Positions 33,078 through 45,659 of a stretch of DNA of 64,000 bases are shown piece by piece; position 1 is the first letter of the stretch; the number at the start of each line of letters is the position of its first letter. The DNA is from Lepas anatifera. Its lineage: Eukaryota; Arthropoda; Thecostraca; Lepadidae. The position numbers were made by a program, and so were the translations under genes. Location: contig JAOTON010001699.1 in the NCBI GenBank assembly GCA_034440635.1, positions 248,001-312,000 on the forward strand, written 5' to 3'. The notes under the pieces were generated by a model. That model had not been told where the DNA came from. It did no database searches and worked only from the letters and a program-made list of their open reading frames with translations.

Positions 33078-36000
33078 GCAACAGCGTGGTGTTGCTGAAC
33101 ACCTCTCCGCCGCGGGAGCTGGGGCGGGGCCGGTCGCCGGGGGCGCGGCGCGCACGGCTTCGCTCGCCGCCGCCGCCGACCCTCGGCAGGCCGGTGGTGC
33201 GTGTCAGCAGTCTGGGGCGGTACGACACTGACCCGGAGAGACGCCGACATCCGCGGCACCACCACCACCACCACCCTCAGCAGCAGCAGCAGCCTCCGAG
33301 GCTGGAGCGGCCTCCGCCGGTGGACGAGTACGACATTCACCGGCGCGCAGTGCAGGAGGCGGTCCGGCTGCCCCTGGGACTGCCGGAGCTGAGGCCTGGC
33401 CAGGTGGCCGAGTATATCGAGATCCCGCGCCACTACAACGAGCGGGCCATCGATGTCGACGGTGAACCAGCCAGTAAACCACCCTCCGAGCACGCCCAGC
33501 GTGACAAGAGGCCGAGGTCGGAGCCGAGGACGGTGCACAGAGAACCGGAGCCTCAGACGGAGGCGAGGGCGGCTCGAAATGGAAAGCCTTCCCCTCCGCG
33601 GCAGCACGATCAGCGAGAGAAGAGAATAGCAATAGAGATGGAGCAGCGAAGCACTGGCCGTCCACCCGGCCAGAGGGAAAAGCCGGTGGACTTGGCTGCT
33701 ATCGGGCGTGAACCTCATCGTCTTCTACCTCATGACTTCTCCTCGCTGCCGCGCCCCAGCCAGCTGCGAAAACGGAACCGAGAGAGGAGCAGAGCCAACA
33801 ACACCACTGTCGTCAACATGAACGCTGACTATGCCACCCTACCGCGCCGGCCTCAGACCAGCAAAGTCATTCTCAACACCTCCCCAACGCATACACCACC
33901 GGACCCGTGGCGTGCCAGCGCCACCTCTACGCCAAATCTGGAAGCTGAGATTTTGAGGGTGGCCGACATATCGCCACGACCGGCGAGTGAAGCTAACAGC
34001 GATATAATGCTGGATCATAGTAAGATTCAGCCTGAGAGCGATGACTATAAGCTGGTGTTTATCAGCTCAGATTCTTGCAGGGACTCTGAACATAATTCAT
34101 CCGTGGAGATGGATAGTCCACAGCCGATAGTGTCCAAAATTCGGACTGAGCCCAACACTAAACAGGCTCAGAGAGCAACAAATAAAGAAAATGCTGACTG
34201 GGACATTTACCAGTCACCTACCAAACACAAATCACAGTTTGCCAAAACGTTGGCACGGGAAGCTGTGCCATCAAAAAGCAGGTCAGGTAAATCCGTCGCC
34301 GGACCAGCTGCAAACGACGCCCCAAGTCCTACCTCAAAAAAGTTCACTCCAATTCAGGGTAACTCCAGCAAAATCCTCTTTATATTCGACGACTCTGACA
34401 CGCCTCAGTCTGCTGGACCCTCCTCCACCAAAGCAGTGTCTGGACAGGCTGGAACTCCGGTCTCCTGGCCGGAGACGCTCGACTTCAGCAGCGACGCCGC
34501 CCTCAGCTCTATGATGCACCAGACGGAGCAGATGCAGGCTGAAGCTGAGGCGTTACAAACCGCCCTGCTCTCCAACATGGAGCGGCCGCGACCGCTGCAG
34601 CTGGGGCAGACGCTGGCCGAGCACCCACCGGAGCCCGACGCCACTCTGGAGCGCTGCCGGAATATGGTGCTGTCGGAGATCCGACAGCACCGCCGCGACT
34701 CGGCGGACCGGCGCTGGCGACGATGTTAAGAACGGTGACGGCCAGAAGATTGTTTATGGCGACCACTGTGTCAAGGTGATAATCGCTGGCGACGGTTCTG
34801 GCGCAGAGGCGGTAGAGGCGGCGCCGGTAGCTGGGGACCTGACGCTGCCTCGGCTGGTGCATAAGTCCGTAACGCGCATCTCGCCGGCAGTGACCCGCTC
34901 CAAGAGCTTCAGCGCATCGCCGTCGGAGGCGCTGCTGCGCCGGAGGAAGCCACAGCGCCACTTTAGCCTGCACGATAGGCCGCACGACCGGCCGCGGCGG
35001 CCGGTACAGCGGCGCACAGACCGCGACGCTCGTGATGGAAGTCGTGACGGCACGCGCCACGAAACAGAGGCAGAAAAACGGCCAGAGACGGCACCAGCGC
35101 GCAGCGTAGGCGACGGTCAGGAGCCGGCGCCGGAGGTGGTCCGGCGTGACCCCAGCTGGGTTAGAGCGGCCGCCGAGCAGCGCACTGACCCCAGCGGCGC
35201 CTCCAGCTCAGACGACGACGAGAAGGCTAACCGGGAGAAGGCGGCGGCACGGGCCGCCGGCAGTGAGCCGCCGGTGGAGACGGACCAGGTCAGCACGCCC
35301 CTGCAGTACCGGGCAGGTCAGGTCACCAGTGGTGACGTCCTGCAGTACTTCGAGAGACTAACGCGGGAGAAATCTGCCGTGATCGGTGGTGAGAAGTCCT
35401 CCGGTAAAAACACGGCAGACGTGCGGGGTACGGCTGAGAACGCGGACGAGCCGGCGGAGGAGGTGCAATCGGACATTGTGGTCAGCCCGGCCATTGACCA
35501 TGCCGCAGCTCACGCCGGTGCCGCTCTGCCTCCGCCGGTAGAACACGACTGTATATCGCTGTCGAACCTGACGGAGGTGCCGGTGGACTCGGAGCCGGAG
35601 CTGGAGGCCGACGCGGCGTCGGTGGCGACGGCCGCTGAGGACCCCGTCTCCCAGCAGATCGACGGCTGCACTCAGGAGACCTCAGTGGACAACTCGGACT
35701 CGGAGTACGCGCCGGGTGAGACGGAACGGCCGCAGGCTCGGAAACACGGCCGCCGCGGCAGGGACGCGCCCAGGACGGCCGGCGAGAGTGAAAGTGGCGC
35801 CGCGGCGAAACCCGGCCTACCTGACTCTGCCGCCGGCGGCGGCGGCAGCCGGCCGCAGAGCGTGGCTGGGGCCGCTGCCGAGCGGACGGAGCGACACAGA
35901 GCGCGGCCGCCGCACGCCGAGAAGCCTCCCGACGACGACACAGGGCAGCCGCCGTCACCGGAGACGGCCACAGTGTCAGAGCGGAAGCCGCAGGGAAGCC

Positions 36001-39000
36001 CGCCGCGGACAGTGACAGAGCAGCAGCGCACCTCACCGCCGGCCGCCGCCAAAACCGGTCCTGGACAGAGCCCTGCCTCACCTGATCCACACGGCGCCGG
36101 CAGCCTGGGTACCGACAAAAATCCGGACAATAGTGCGAGTTGGCAGGCAGCGGGGATGGGTGTGGGGAGTGCAGCTGAGTTGGCTGTGGCGGCGCGGACG
36201 GCGGCGGCGCCGGTTAGCGGGGGGAGCGCAGGTGCGAGGCCCGCCCGGCCCCGACCTGCCATCCCCGCCAAGCCGGTGTTTGCGCGGCCGGCGACAGCCA
36301 GGTGTGCCGACACCGCCACACCTGGCGCCGCCGAAACCCTGCAATCGATAACATCGACGCCGGGCGCCGCCGCGGGCCTGGCGCGCCACAGTGCAGCCGC
36401 CGCGGCCGCCGAGGGGCGCCAGTCGGGTGACGTCGAGAAAAACCGGACTGCCGGCGACCCCAAGGCCAGCGCGGCGGCCGGCGAGCGGCGCGCGGAGGTC
36501 AGCAGTAGTGAGCGCAGCGCGGCCGCCGACGGTCAGAGCGGCGACAGTGTCAGTGACGGTCAGAGCGGCGACAGTGCCAGTGACGGTCAGCCGCGCGGCT
36601 TCGTCAGTGTGATAGCTGTAGCCGACAGCCAGACGCCCGTGACGGTAACGAACGTGACATCGCGTGACGGTGTGCCCGCCGAGTCCCCGCGGCAGACTCC
36701 TGCTGCTGCAGCGCCAGAGAAAGCCTCCCCGCCGCTGCAGCGCGCCGGCTCCGAGCAGGTGGAGGTGGTCACTGACGCCAAAACCAACTCGGTGTTAGTG
36801 TCAGCTGGTGGCGACTCCGGCGACAGTGCAGACATGTCTACCAAGACGTCAGAACTGCAGAGCCTGATTGCCCGGTCTCGGGAGGCTCAGGGCGAGTTTG
36901 TCTACACGGCAGTGGACCGGGAGCAGTCTCCAGACACCACCTCCAAACTAGCCGACTATTTCGCCGGGCTAGACTCGCCGGCGCCGGCGCAGTATCGCCG
37001 CTCAGCCTCGCATCGCACGCCGGAGGTGCGGCGGCACCCGCTCTTCCGCTCCCCGGACCGGCGCCGCTCCGAGTCTCCGCTTTCAGAGCACTCGCCGCCC
37101 CGGCAGGACGACGCCATGAGTGACACAGCCGACCAGCCTGCTAGCCTCGACGTGTCAGGCTCCGGACATCGTGCTCGGCGACCGACGCTCCGACGGACAC
37201 TCCGACGCGCGCGCCAGCGACGAGGACATCGCGTCCGACGACTTCGACGACGGCTTCGACTTTGGCGGCGAAGATGAGTTCAGGGACGAGTTTGAGGGTG
37301 ACCAGTTCGATTCAGACGAGCGTTTCTCTCCGGACGAGTCGTTCAGTGACGGCTCATACCAGGACGAGCCGTATCAAGAAGAGGACATACGCTACAGTCG
37401 ACCCATCGACTTCACCCTCACCACCATCATCGAGGAGAGCTGTGAGGAGAGTGACGACGACCGATCCTCCAAAGGTGAAACTCCCACTGCGCATCCGTCT
37501 GAGTTTGAGAAATACTTTCTCTTCGACCTCGGGAATGGTCCTCACGACCCCGTCAAATACGCCAACGAGGAGAGCGAGTACAGTGACACGTTCAGTGAAA
37601 CCACTGAGTCGGTGTACAGCGAGTTCATGGAGCAGGAGGACGCTGACCTCGACCCTGTGCAGCAAGCGTCGCAGCGGTATTTTACGAAGGGTTTTCTGGG
37701 GCTGACTCGTCGCCTGTCCGCCCGCTCAACAGGCGATGACTCAGAAAACCAAACGGACGGGAGCGGGAGCGTCGGCAGCGACTCGGAAACTGTGGCGTCG
37801 CCACAGCGCCGTCGCAAACGACGCAGCCGATCAGGAGCACGTGCGCCGCCTGCCGACACCGGCGCGGAGGCGGCGCCCGCCGGCTCTGAACACAGTGACG
37901 TCACCTCCAGCGATGACGACGTCACTACCATGGAGGTGCTGGACGCGGCGGCGTCGGGGACTGCCAGTGCTCAAAACGATAGCCAGCACCGACGCACACA
38001 GAATACGATAAAATTTACAGAAATACCGGCCCAGCAGAGGGCCAGTGAAAAACCAGATCGAGAAATCGCAGAGAAAGCCAGATTGGTGGACGGGAGTCCT
38101 CCATCACAGACGACAGCTCATTCGTCAAAGCTGACTGATGGAGTCGGCGGTGTGAGTGGTGGCACGGCCCACAGAATCATACCTGGCCTGGCTGCCGGCC
38201 TCAACCAGGTGGATAAGACAGGCGAGGCGCACCAGAGCCGCGACAGCGGCTTCCTCGGCAGCTCGGACGACCTGCTGAAGGAGTCTGTGATCAGGGAGGC
38301 GGAGGAGCGGTCTGCGGAGGAGGCTGGAGCGAGGTTGACCTCCGACTCCAGTCTGTCAGATGCCGACTCCTGCAAGAGGCCGGTGGGTGGCCTAGCTTCC
38401 CAGACGCACACCAAGAAGGATATTTTGTATCATAAGATAATGAGTCAGCATGAAGTCAGCTCCACTCTGGGTCCTGTGACGTCCGTTCTAACTACCTCAG
38501 CTTCAAGCGAAATCAAAGGCTGGCAGCAGGCGACTAGCAAAGGCCCTGCCGCCTGGGACTCGACGGCCGAGACTAGCCAGCTAATGGGGCGTCTGCGGCA
38601 CCTATTCAGGACCACCCTGAACAGCGCGCGCCGGCGCGGCGCCGCCCGCCCCCTGGCCTCGCTGGAGCCTCAGCTGACCCGGCTGGTGCGAACTGTACCG
38701 GGACTCACAGATGCTGAGGTGCGCCAGATGGTGGACTACCTCAGTTGCGAGGACACCTGGAGCGATAGCAGCGAGCTGGAGGGCGCCTGCGCGGCGCTGA
38801 ACCCGGCTCAGCCCGACATCATGACTCAGATCCAGCAGGAGATCGCTGAGAGCTGCCAGCACATCATTCGCCGGTATGAGCCAGACGTGATCGCCGACCT
38901 ACCGACAGCGCCTATGTTCGAGCGTCGGCCGCCGCCGCTGGGACTGCGGGCGGAGGCAACGCCGCCCTTGAAGCTAGCCCAGGTGATGCGGCAGGTGGGT

Positions 39001-39769
39001 GGCAGACTGCTGTCTCTGATGCTGGAGGTGACGGCGGCTGCCGAGGCTGCTGACCTTCCTGCAAACCAGACTACAGCCACACACGAGGTCAGCGCCTCCA
39101 CTGCGAAACTGCAGGCTGCGCTGCTGCCCCAGACGACGGACACAGGTCAGCCGAGCTCACCGCACAAACCGCCAGCATCCGCCTCAGCGTCTGATGTCAC
39201 AGTGACACCACAGAGCGCGGCCTCAGCGCTGAAGTCGGAGCCGGGAGAGCGCGAGTTCAACCGGATCCTTCGCGACAGCCAGCGCAGGAAGAAGAGGGTG
39301 ATCGACTCGTTCCAGGACCTGCCGGACTCGCTGGTGTCGCCGGAGGAGAGGGAGATTCTGAGCAGACTGTGCGGTCGGCTGGGCGCTGGGGATGACTCTG
39401 CGGCCGCCGGCTCGGACTCTGACTCTGTGCCGCGTGCGGCGGATGTCGGTGGGATCGGACCCCGGGCCGGGTTCGCCTGCCGCCGCTCCCTCAGCGGCTG
39501 TGAGCTGCCATCCCAGCGGCGCGCCGGTCTGCCAGAGGTCACAGACAAACGGTGTACCCTGCCGCGCTCGGCGCCGCCGCCCGCACCGCCCAACGCCACC
39601 GGGTCGCTCTCACTGCCGCGGCGCTCGGCCACGGCGCCCATGTTGAACGTCTCCGGTCTGGGACCCGAGCCGCGCTCGGCTCGGTACCGTCCTCCGGGCT
39701 TCAGGCCGCTGCCGGCGGCCGCGCGACGGGCGGCTTCTGCACGCCGGGTCACACCGCCTCCCAACCCAG
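33078..39769 (+). CDS. giant 6.7-kb exon of a disordered, probably Slp/bitesize-type, protein
   Basis: The acceptor is TGACTCGGCAG and the donor CCAG|GTCAGT; phase 1 in and out. It encodes about 2,230 residues in three frames: 33080 to about 34715, then to about 37160, then to 39769. Each change moves +1, and the length is exactly consistent with two extra single bases. In order: NSVVLLNTSPP; a His then Gln run (33257-33292); DYATLPRRPQTSK; RSKSFSASPS; a long Ala/Pro/Ser/Asp region with a 30-bp internal duplication coding DGQSGDS (36529-36590); an acidic stretch, DEDIASDDFDDGFDFGGE (37216-37330); a probably helical region with LTDAEVRQMVDYLSCEDTW and QQEIAESCQHIIRRYEPD (38590-38900); and a basic SQRRKKRVIDSFQDLP (39280). 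No enzyme domain is seen. Large single exons of disordered sequence are a feature of Drosophila bitesize, where such a region binds actin. The family assignment is inference; coding status is strong from length, composition and phase. Confidence 0.8.
34680..34730 (+). other. +1 frame change inside the giant exon
   Basis: The first frame reads ...EIRQHRRDSADRRWRRC and stops at a TAA ending 34729. The frame one base later reads on as GDDVKNGDGQKIVYGDHC and stays open for 2.5 kb. Both sides have coding character, and no GT..AG intron of plausible size fits between them. A one-base insertion, from sequencing or a real mutation, is the simplest cause. Confidence 0.75.
37130..37200 (+). other. second +1 frame change inside the giant exon
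   Basis: The middle frame is plausible to ...PASLDVSGS and then turns into an Arg-only shadow ending at 37277. The next frame picks up DIVLGDRRSDGHSD and the acidic cluster. The switch point is near CTCCGGACATC at about 37157-37168. It has the same direction and size as the shift at 34.7 kb. Confidence 0.75.
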
Positions 39770-39798
39770 GTCAGTCCCGCACGCCACCAGCGGTACAA

Positions 39799-39799
39799 A

Positions 39800-39855
<56 letters not shown>

Positions 39856-39893
39856 CTCGCTCTCGCTCTCGCTCTTGCTGTCTCTCTCTTTAG
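39799..39893. repeat. (CT)n microsatellite just inside the intron
   Basis: CT dinucleotides with CTTT and CTCG interruptions begin about 30 bp after the donor at 39770. The reading frame that continues through it as a Ser/Leu run is not coding. Confidence 0.9.
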
Positions 39894-42800
39894 TGTGTCT
39901 CTGCTGTCGGCGTTTTGCTGATGCGGGTTGGGACTGTGTTTTGGACACTATCCTATGACTTCTTGCGTGATCATCAGCAGTGTTATTGCGTCCTGCACTG
40001 ATCGTTGTTGTTTCAATCCGTTGGGTTGAGGTAAAGAGTCCCTCTGCCTGCGCGCGTCGGCTAATCTGAGGCTGTTGTGGAACCTCGTTACTTCCCTGGG
40101 CTAGTCATTGTGCTAGGAGTGCCCTGATGTGGTCCTTTGTGTTTCGTGATAAACGGCTGCCTTTGTGTTGCGGTTGCGTGCCGACATGAGGATGTTTCGT
40201 GCTGCTTGGTGCCGCAAAGCTCTCGGGAAGTGCAAAAGGTAAAACAAACCAATTGAGAGCTTTGACATTGCTTCACGGTATTGTTTTCTACCAATACTCT
40301 AAACAAGAAACGTGGAAAAGTCCCGAACACAGCGCTTCCGTAGCTTTCAGTACTGCAAAGCGCCCACGTTTCTTGCCAGCTTTATTCTTCACTCACTGAC
40401 AACCATCAGTAGCACTGCATCCCAGGTACGTTGTCTCTTCATCGCCAAGCTCTCTGCACACCCGGGCCTCCCTGTTGACGCTGGAGAGCATCGCTGTTGT
40501 TTGGTCCGATACTGCGCTCCTCTGCCGTCCATACATCCCGGCTGTCGGCCGCATTTAGCCGCGTTGCAGGCGGTATAACGGGTTGCCGTGCCGGCCCGAG
40601 CGCCGGCCCCGTACCAGCGCGACCGCCGGCCACCCTGGCCCCTGCCCGCCCCGCAGCGACGCCATTTAGGGCAGGCGTGGGGCCGCGGCCGCTGCACGTG
40701 CTGCACGTGGCCGAACAACACGTCAGCTGAGGTCGCCGACTGTCGATCACGACTGCGGCGGCCAGCCTCGTCAGTCCCAATACTTAAAGTTTGACGGCGC
40801 CAGTGCCGCCAGTTTCAATCTCGGGGGGCCCGCGACGGCGTAATGGGTTACGCAGGACTATGCGACTGATTTAGGAGTCTTGCATGAAACTCGTAGGGTG
40901 AAAGTTACAATGCTGCTTTACGAACGAATATATTTATTTTTCTTCAAATCCCTAAGTACAAAACTGGTCAAAATATCGATAATGTATTTTATTATTTTTG
41001 CAACTACCTTATTGATGAGAAAAGACAACTGCAAACTTTCTGTCAATATGCAACTGACTTAGTACGTTGACAACTACCCAGAAGCAGTTGGCAATGTTTC
41101 AATGACGCGTGAACTCTGGGGCTCTACGACCGTTTGTTTTGTGGTGGAGCTGTTGAACAACTATGGTGATTGTGACACTAACGGTAACACGCAAAGTCGT
41201 GCTTAAAAGAAGGAGGCATTAAATCAAGGCCGCGAGTTGTGTGTGTGAATGTCGCCGTATTTGGTCTGAGTGCGATTGACCTGAATATAAATAATCATAC
41301 TGTGACTGATGGCTCAACCGCATCGTCACCGCGGTTGCTGAAGAACCCGCCTCATCAGCCTCGCAGCCCCCCCTCTTATGGGAACCTGCCACTATTCTGC
41401 AGGCATTTGCTCCATGTTTTCTGTATGATATGCATTTGTCTCAAAGACACTTTTTAAGCCTAGTAAATTACCCAACCCTTACTTACTGCGCACAACAGAT
41501 GACGGCGATGACGGGGAGACCACCCCCCCTCCCTCTCCCTCTCCGTGGTATCTATTGGGCTACACGTGACCGGCTCCGCGCCCTGTCCAGGTCAGCGCCG
41601 GGTCACCCGCGGGGTCACCGAAACGCCCCTCGGTGTCACTGAGCGCGGGGTCGCACGCAGAGGGCCGCGGGCGAAAGTGTCGTCGTCTATCAGACCAGAC
41701 CTGCGCCGGGCCGGGAGTCGGCCTCGCGTGATTGCAGCCGCCAGCGTTTCACCGGCGTGACGTCACCGCGCCTGAGGCAATTGCGCCGTTTACACGTACC
41801 GGTGGGCACGCAGCCGCCGCTGAAAACGTCGCGGCCTGAGGTGTCGTTTAAGGATGACGGATCTGTACGGCGGTGGTTAATTTCATGTGTGGCTGGTCCG
41901 ATAGGGCAGGGGGACAGGGGCAGTGGTGAAGAGCGAACAACCGTAGTGCCGGTGCTGTTGTGGAATGTGTGTTGGCTCGCTGAGCTTCTGCTCGAGTGAA
42001 GACTTGTTGAAAGCTACCATGAGCCATACAAAAACTTTGTATTGTCGTCCAGAATTTGCAATAGAATGGTATCACCTCGTCGTTGGCGACACATATGACG
42101 GTGTTGATTTTTTTACCCTGTCTAGGCTCCATTTCAACTGTCACGTTGCCTCCAGTCGCCAGTGGAATAACTAGCGGATAAATGAGCAGGAAACAAGGAA
42201 GTATCTGGGGATGTGGGGGTTGGGGGCGGGGAGGGCTGGCGTGCCACCTCAGGGTCGTGGAGCCCCTCCCTTGTGGAAACTGGGCGCCCCTACCCAACGC
42301 CAAGGGTCCCCTAAACGCCCGTAAAATACAAAAAACTGCGTGGTGTGGGTGCCTCAATATTTACTTTGGAAGGTAACCCTTGCAGAGGTGCCCTGTTTTC
42401 CGATATTTGACATTGCTTCCACCCGTCCAGAGCCACAGAGAGCCACAGACCTCAGTTGGACTGTTTGACCGGCGCTCGCCAGACAACGGCTCCCCTGTAG
42501 CCAAGTTTGCTCTGTTTCGTCCTCGTAAATATTTTGAAATATTTACCCCTTTGCAAAACACAAAAATTGTATCGGTAATACGCCCTTCAGCATGCACGAA
42601 AGGAGCCCACTAGATGGTGTGTGTGTGTGACGTCCGCTTTAAGTTTTTCACCCCCACCCCTACTTTATAAAGTCCTAGATCCATCACCAGCGGGGAGCGA
42701 GTCTTCACTGGATCAACCACACGTATACTGGAATCGTCCATTCAGGCTTACACAGCCGTATGGCTATAATCAGTGTCTACTCGATTTCTAAGCGTTAGAG

Positions 42801-45659
42801 TGGCTGACAGGACCAGGTCCTGGCCTTTCTCCCGGACCAGGTCTGCGGCCTCTCTTCCACTCTCCAGCGGCCCTGTCCGGTGTATCTCGCGGCGGCGCGT
42901 GCTGCTGCGCCAGTTATTGCCGCCGCTGCTGACAGCAGAGTTACCGTTCACAATAACTACCGTGGAGCTGACGGCGGCGGCTTTGAACAGCTGTTGACTG
43001 GGCGTGTGGCGGACCGCTCGCTGTTGGGGTGAGGCCGGGCGGCTCAGCCTCGGTGAAAAGGCGCTACATGGACTCCAGGCGGCTGAAGGATGGCAGGCTG
43101 CTGGAGGTGCATGTCGATACTATCGCTCACTGCCTGAGACGAGGTTAGCTGGGCTGTCCGGGGATGGGCCGGCGGAGCTGAATTGATAGCCGGATATGTG
43201 AAATGGGATCTCTGATGGACAGAAACTAGTTTCAGATAGAGAGCTTGAGGCTGATCTCTAAGTGATTCGAGGATTAGCCCTTGACATTTGAAGGTCTTCG
43301 GAGCGTTACCGCCAGATCTGTGAAAGTCCTAACAGAAGGGCTCAGAGTTGGATATGCGGAAATTGTTTTGTTCATTTCCCGCTGAATTAATGCACTCGTT
43401 CAAAGAGCGTTTGAGTAGTTTTTGTGTTGCAAGGAAGACAAGTGGGCTGGCAGAAAAACTATGAGTACCCTCTGTTTCCGCCCGGCTCTGAAAAAGTAAC
43501 TTGACATGAATTTCACTGATAACTGTTCCTTGCCTGGCTTACATATTTTTTAGACAATATTAACTCATCGTTCCTGGCGACAATACAACGATAAATCCCG
43601 TCTGGGGTGGGTATTTTTTTTACAAAACGTCACAAATCCAGAAAATCGCGACCCTAGGTCTTATTTCGATTGGTTTTATTGGACAAATGGTCTGAAACAT
43701 GGTGTTATTTCTCAAGACAGCAAGGTTTAAATCGGACTCCACGATTGGTCCTTCTCATCGTTCAATGTATACCAGATGGGTGTTGGTTTTGCTGCCTTTC
43801 TCGTCAGCATGCTCGCCGCCGTGGTCAGGTTGAGTGCGCGGTTCCCGGCGTCCTGAGCGGAGGCCAGGTCCCGGCTGTCGCGGCAGATCTGGGTCTGTGG
43901 GAGAGCAGGTTAGAGAGCCTGTTCTGCGGGCCGCCGGTGACGCGAGGAGCCGAGTGGCGGATGTGACCTGAGACAATCGTTCGGACCGGCTGGAGCGGGA
44001 CTTCCGGGCAGGCGTCCCGCCAGCCGGCGTGTTTAATTACTTCCACGGCTACTGACCCAGCACGCTCGGTAATGAAAACAGCGCAGTGTGATGAAATTCA
44101 CGCTCGATGGACGGGTATTGTTCTCTTTAGTACTAGAATTTCTGTGCTGTATCACCTTGATGCGGTTAACGGTTTATATGATTCATCCAAAGAAGGGTTC
44201 AGTTATGTCTCTAGCCTTCGTGTCTAGTTTGATTGAGTTTTTTCCGTGAACCCTGGCTTGATGGGTACTGGGGTAGACGGTCAGCCCTGCGCTTTGCATG
44301 CCAACCTGCAATTTAATTAGCACAAAAGCTATCTGGGGAACAACAGGAGCGGGCTTTGCTTCCAGGAGCACAGCGCCTTGTAGTGTATAAAGCCGATGTG
44401 TTTTATCCACCAACTGCGTGTGTGGCGGGCTAGTTAATGGGAATGGATCACTTTGTTGAAATTCTTAGAATTACTTTTTACGGACAAAATATATCTGAAA
44501 CTATGGAAACCACATTTTCGCCTTCAATCTTCAAAAACAACCATTTGTTTTTTCTCACTACCCTGGATTGACCTAAGCATTGCGTGTAATTAGGAGTCTG
44601 GCTGCTTGCGGCGGCTTGCGATATGTAACGTTGCGAAGGCCATTAGTTAACATCACGTGTTATGCGTTGCCAGATGGAAAGGGATTCCTTCATGGTTTCG
44701 ATTAAGGCCTTTAGACCATTTGTTGTTCCCAATCTGTGAACCTTAAATTGTGCGGAACTTGTATATATAGAGCTTTGGACGAAATAAAATATACTGATAG
44801 TGGTTTCTCGATAAACCTAATTTTCTTTCATGTTCATTTATTACATTGTATGAGCAATGGGCTCGGGGTGCCCAGTTACAGCTCAATTCGCATAAAACAT
44901 ACGTAAAACACATCCTTCCATCACGGTTCAGCTTCTTATATAAAGTATGTGTATACATCGATGACTGTGATTTAAATTCAGAATATAAAAAGCAAAATAT
45001 GTAAAAGGGAGTGTAAAATAGACCTAAAACTGGAACCTAATACAGCAGCGAAGTGTCAAAGAAAATGCAGTGATAAAATATGTAATAGGATACTTTCTCA
45101 GATATCTAATAACACCCTTCTTAAAACAAGGATGTGTGATGTTAAAAGGGTCGAAATTTGGGCTGATACCTAAATACTCATAAAAGAGCGTAAAACTCTA
45201 CAGAAAAATCCAGAGCTTACCGTTTCTACACTAGTGTACGGAACGTGGAGCAACTGCTGTTGTGCCCCCTGGTTCTGCGCCGATGAACGTGAATGGCATG
45301 TACTGCATAACTACTATATCAGTTCTAAACCCATGATAAAAGTAGGACATTCCCTTAAATGTCACACTCTTGTTAGGTATTTATTGGCTTGAATTGGTAT
45401 AGTTTCTGTCTACGCTTTATGATTTTGTGTTTTTTTCGACACACACTTAGGTGTTTTACGTATCACCATGCTTCGAAAACATTTCTTGATGGTCTTCATG
45501 GAACACCTTAATGTGTTATGCCCAGTTATAATTTTTATTAGATTCATTCGACTTGAGAAGCCTTCAAGTGTCAAGGATACCCTTTAAAAAATGAAACAAT
45601 GTCTCTTCGAGCATGATGAGACGACAACATAAGCCCTACTTTTTAAGAACCCTTGCTCA
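39894..45659 (+). other. left part of a 22-kb intron
   Basis: AT-rich DNA alternating with GC-rich islands (about 40560-40800, 41540-41860, 42830-43190, 43800-44040). These islands could be regulatory or hold alternative exons, but I find no exon with a convincing start and donor. A 169-codon minus frame at 41848-42357 is not recognised. An octanucleotide run of GTGTGTGT lies near 42615. Confidence 0.45.

Noticed and set aside
34509..36463. Minus-strand frames of 183-263 codons opposite the giant exon
   Set aside because: Antisense shadows of GC-rich coding DNA; the + strand has the splice sites and the consistent phases.
41848..42357. 169-codon minus-strand frame
   Set aside because: Low-complexity Pro/Ala/His composition, no domain, and nothing supporting transcription.
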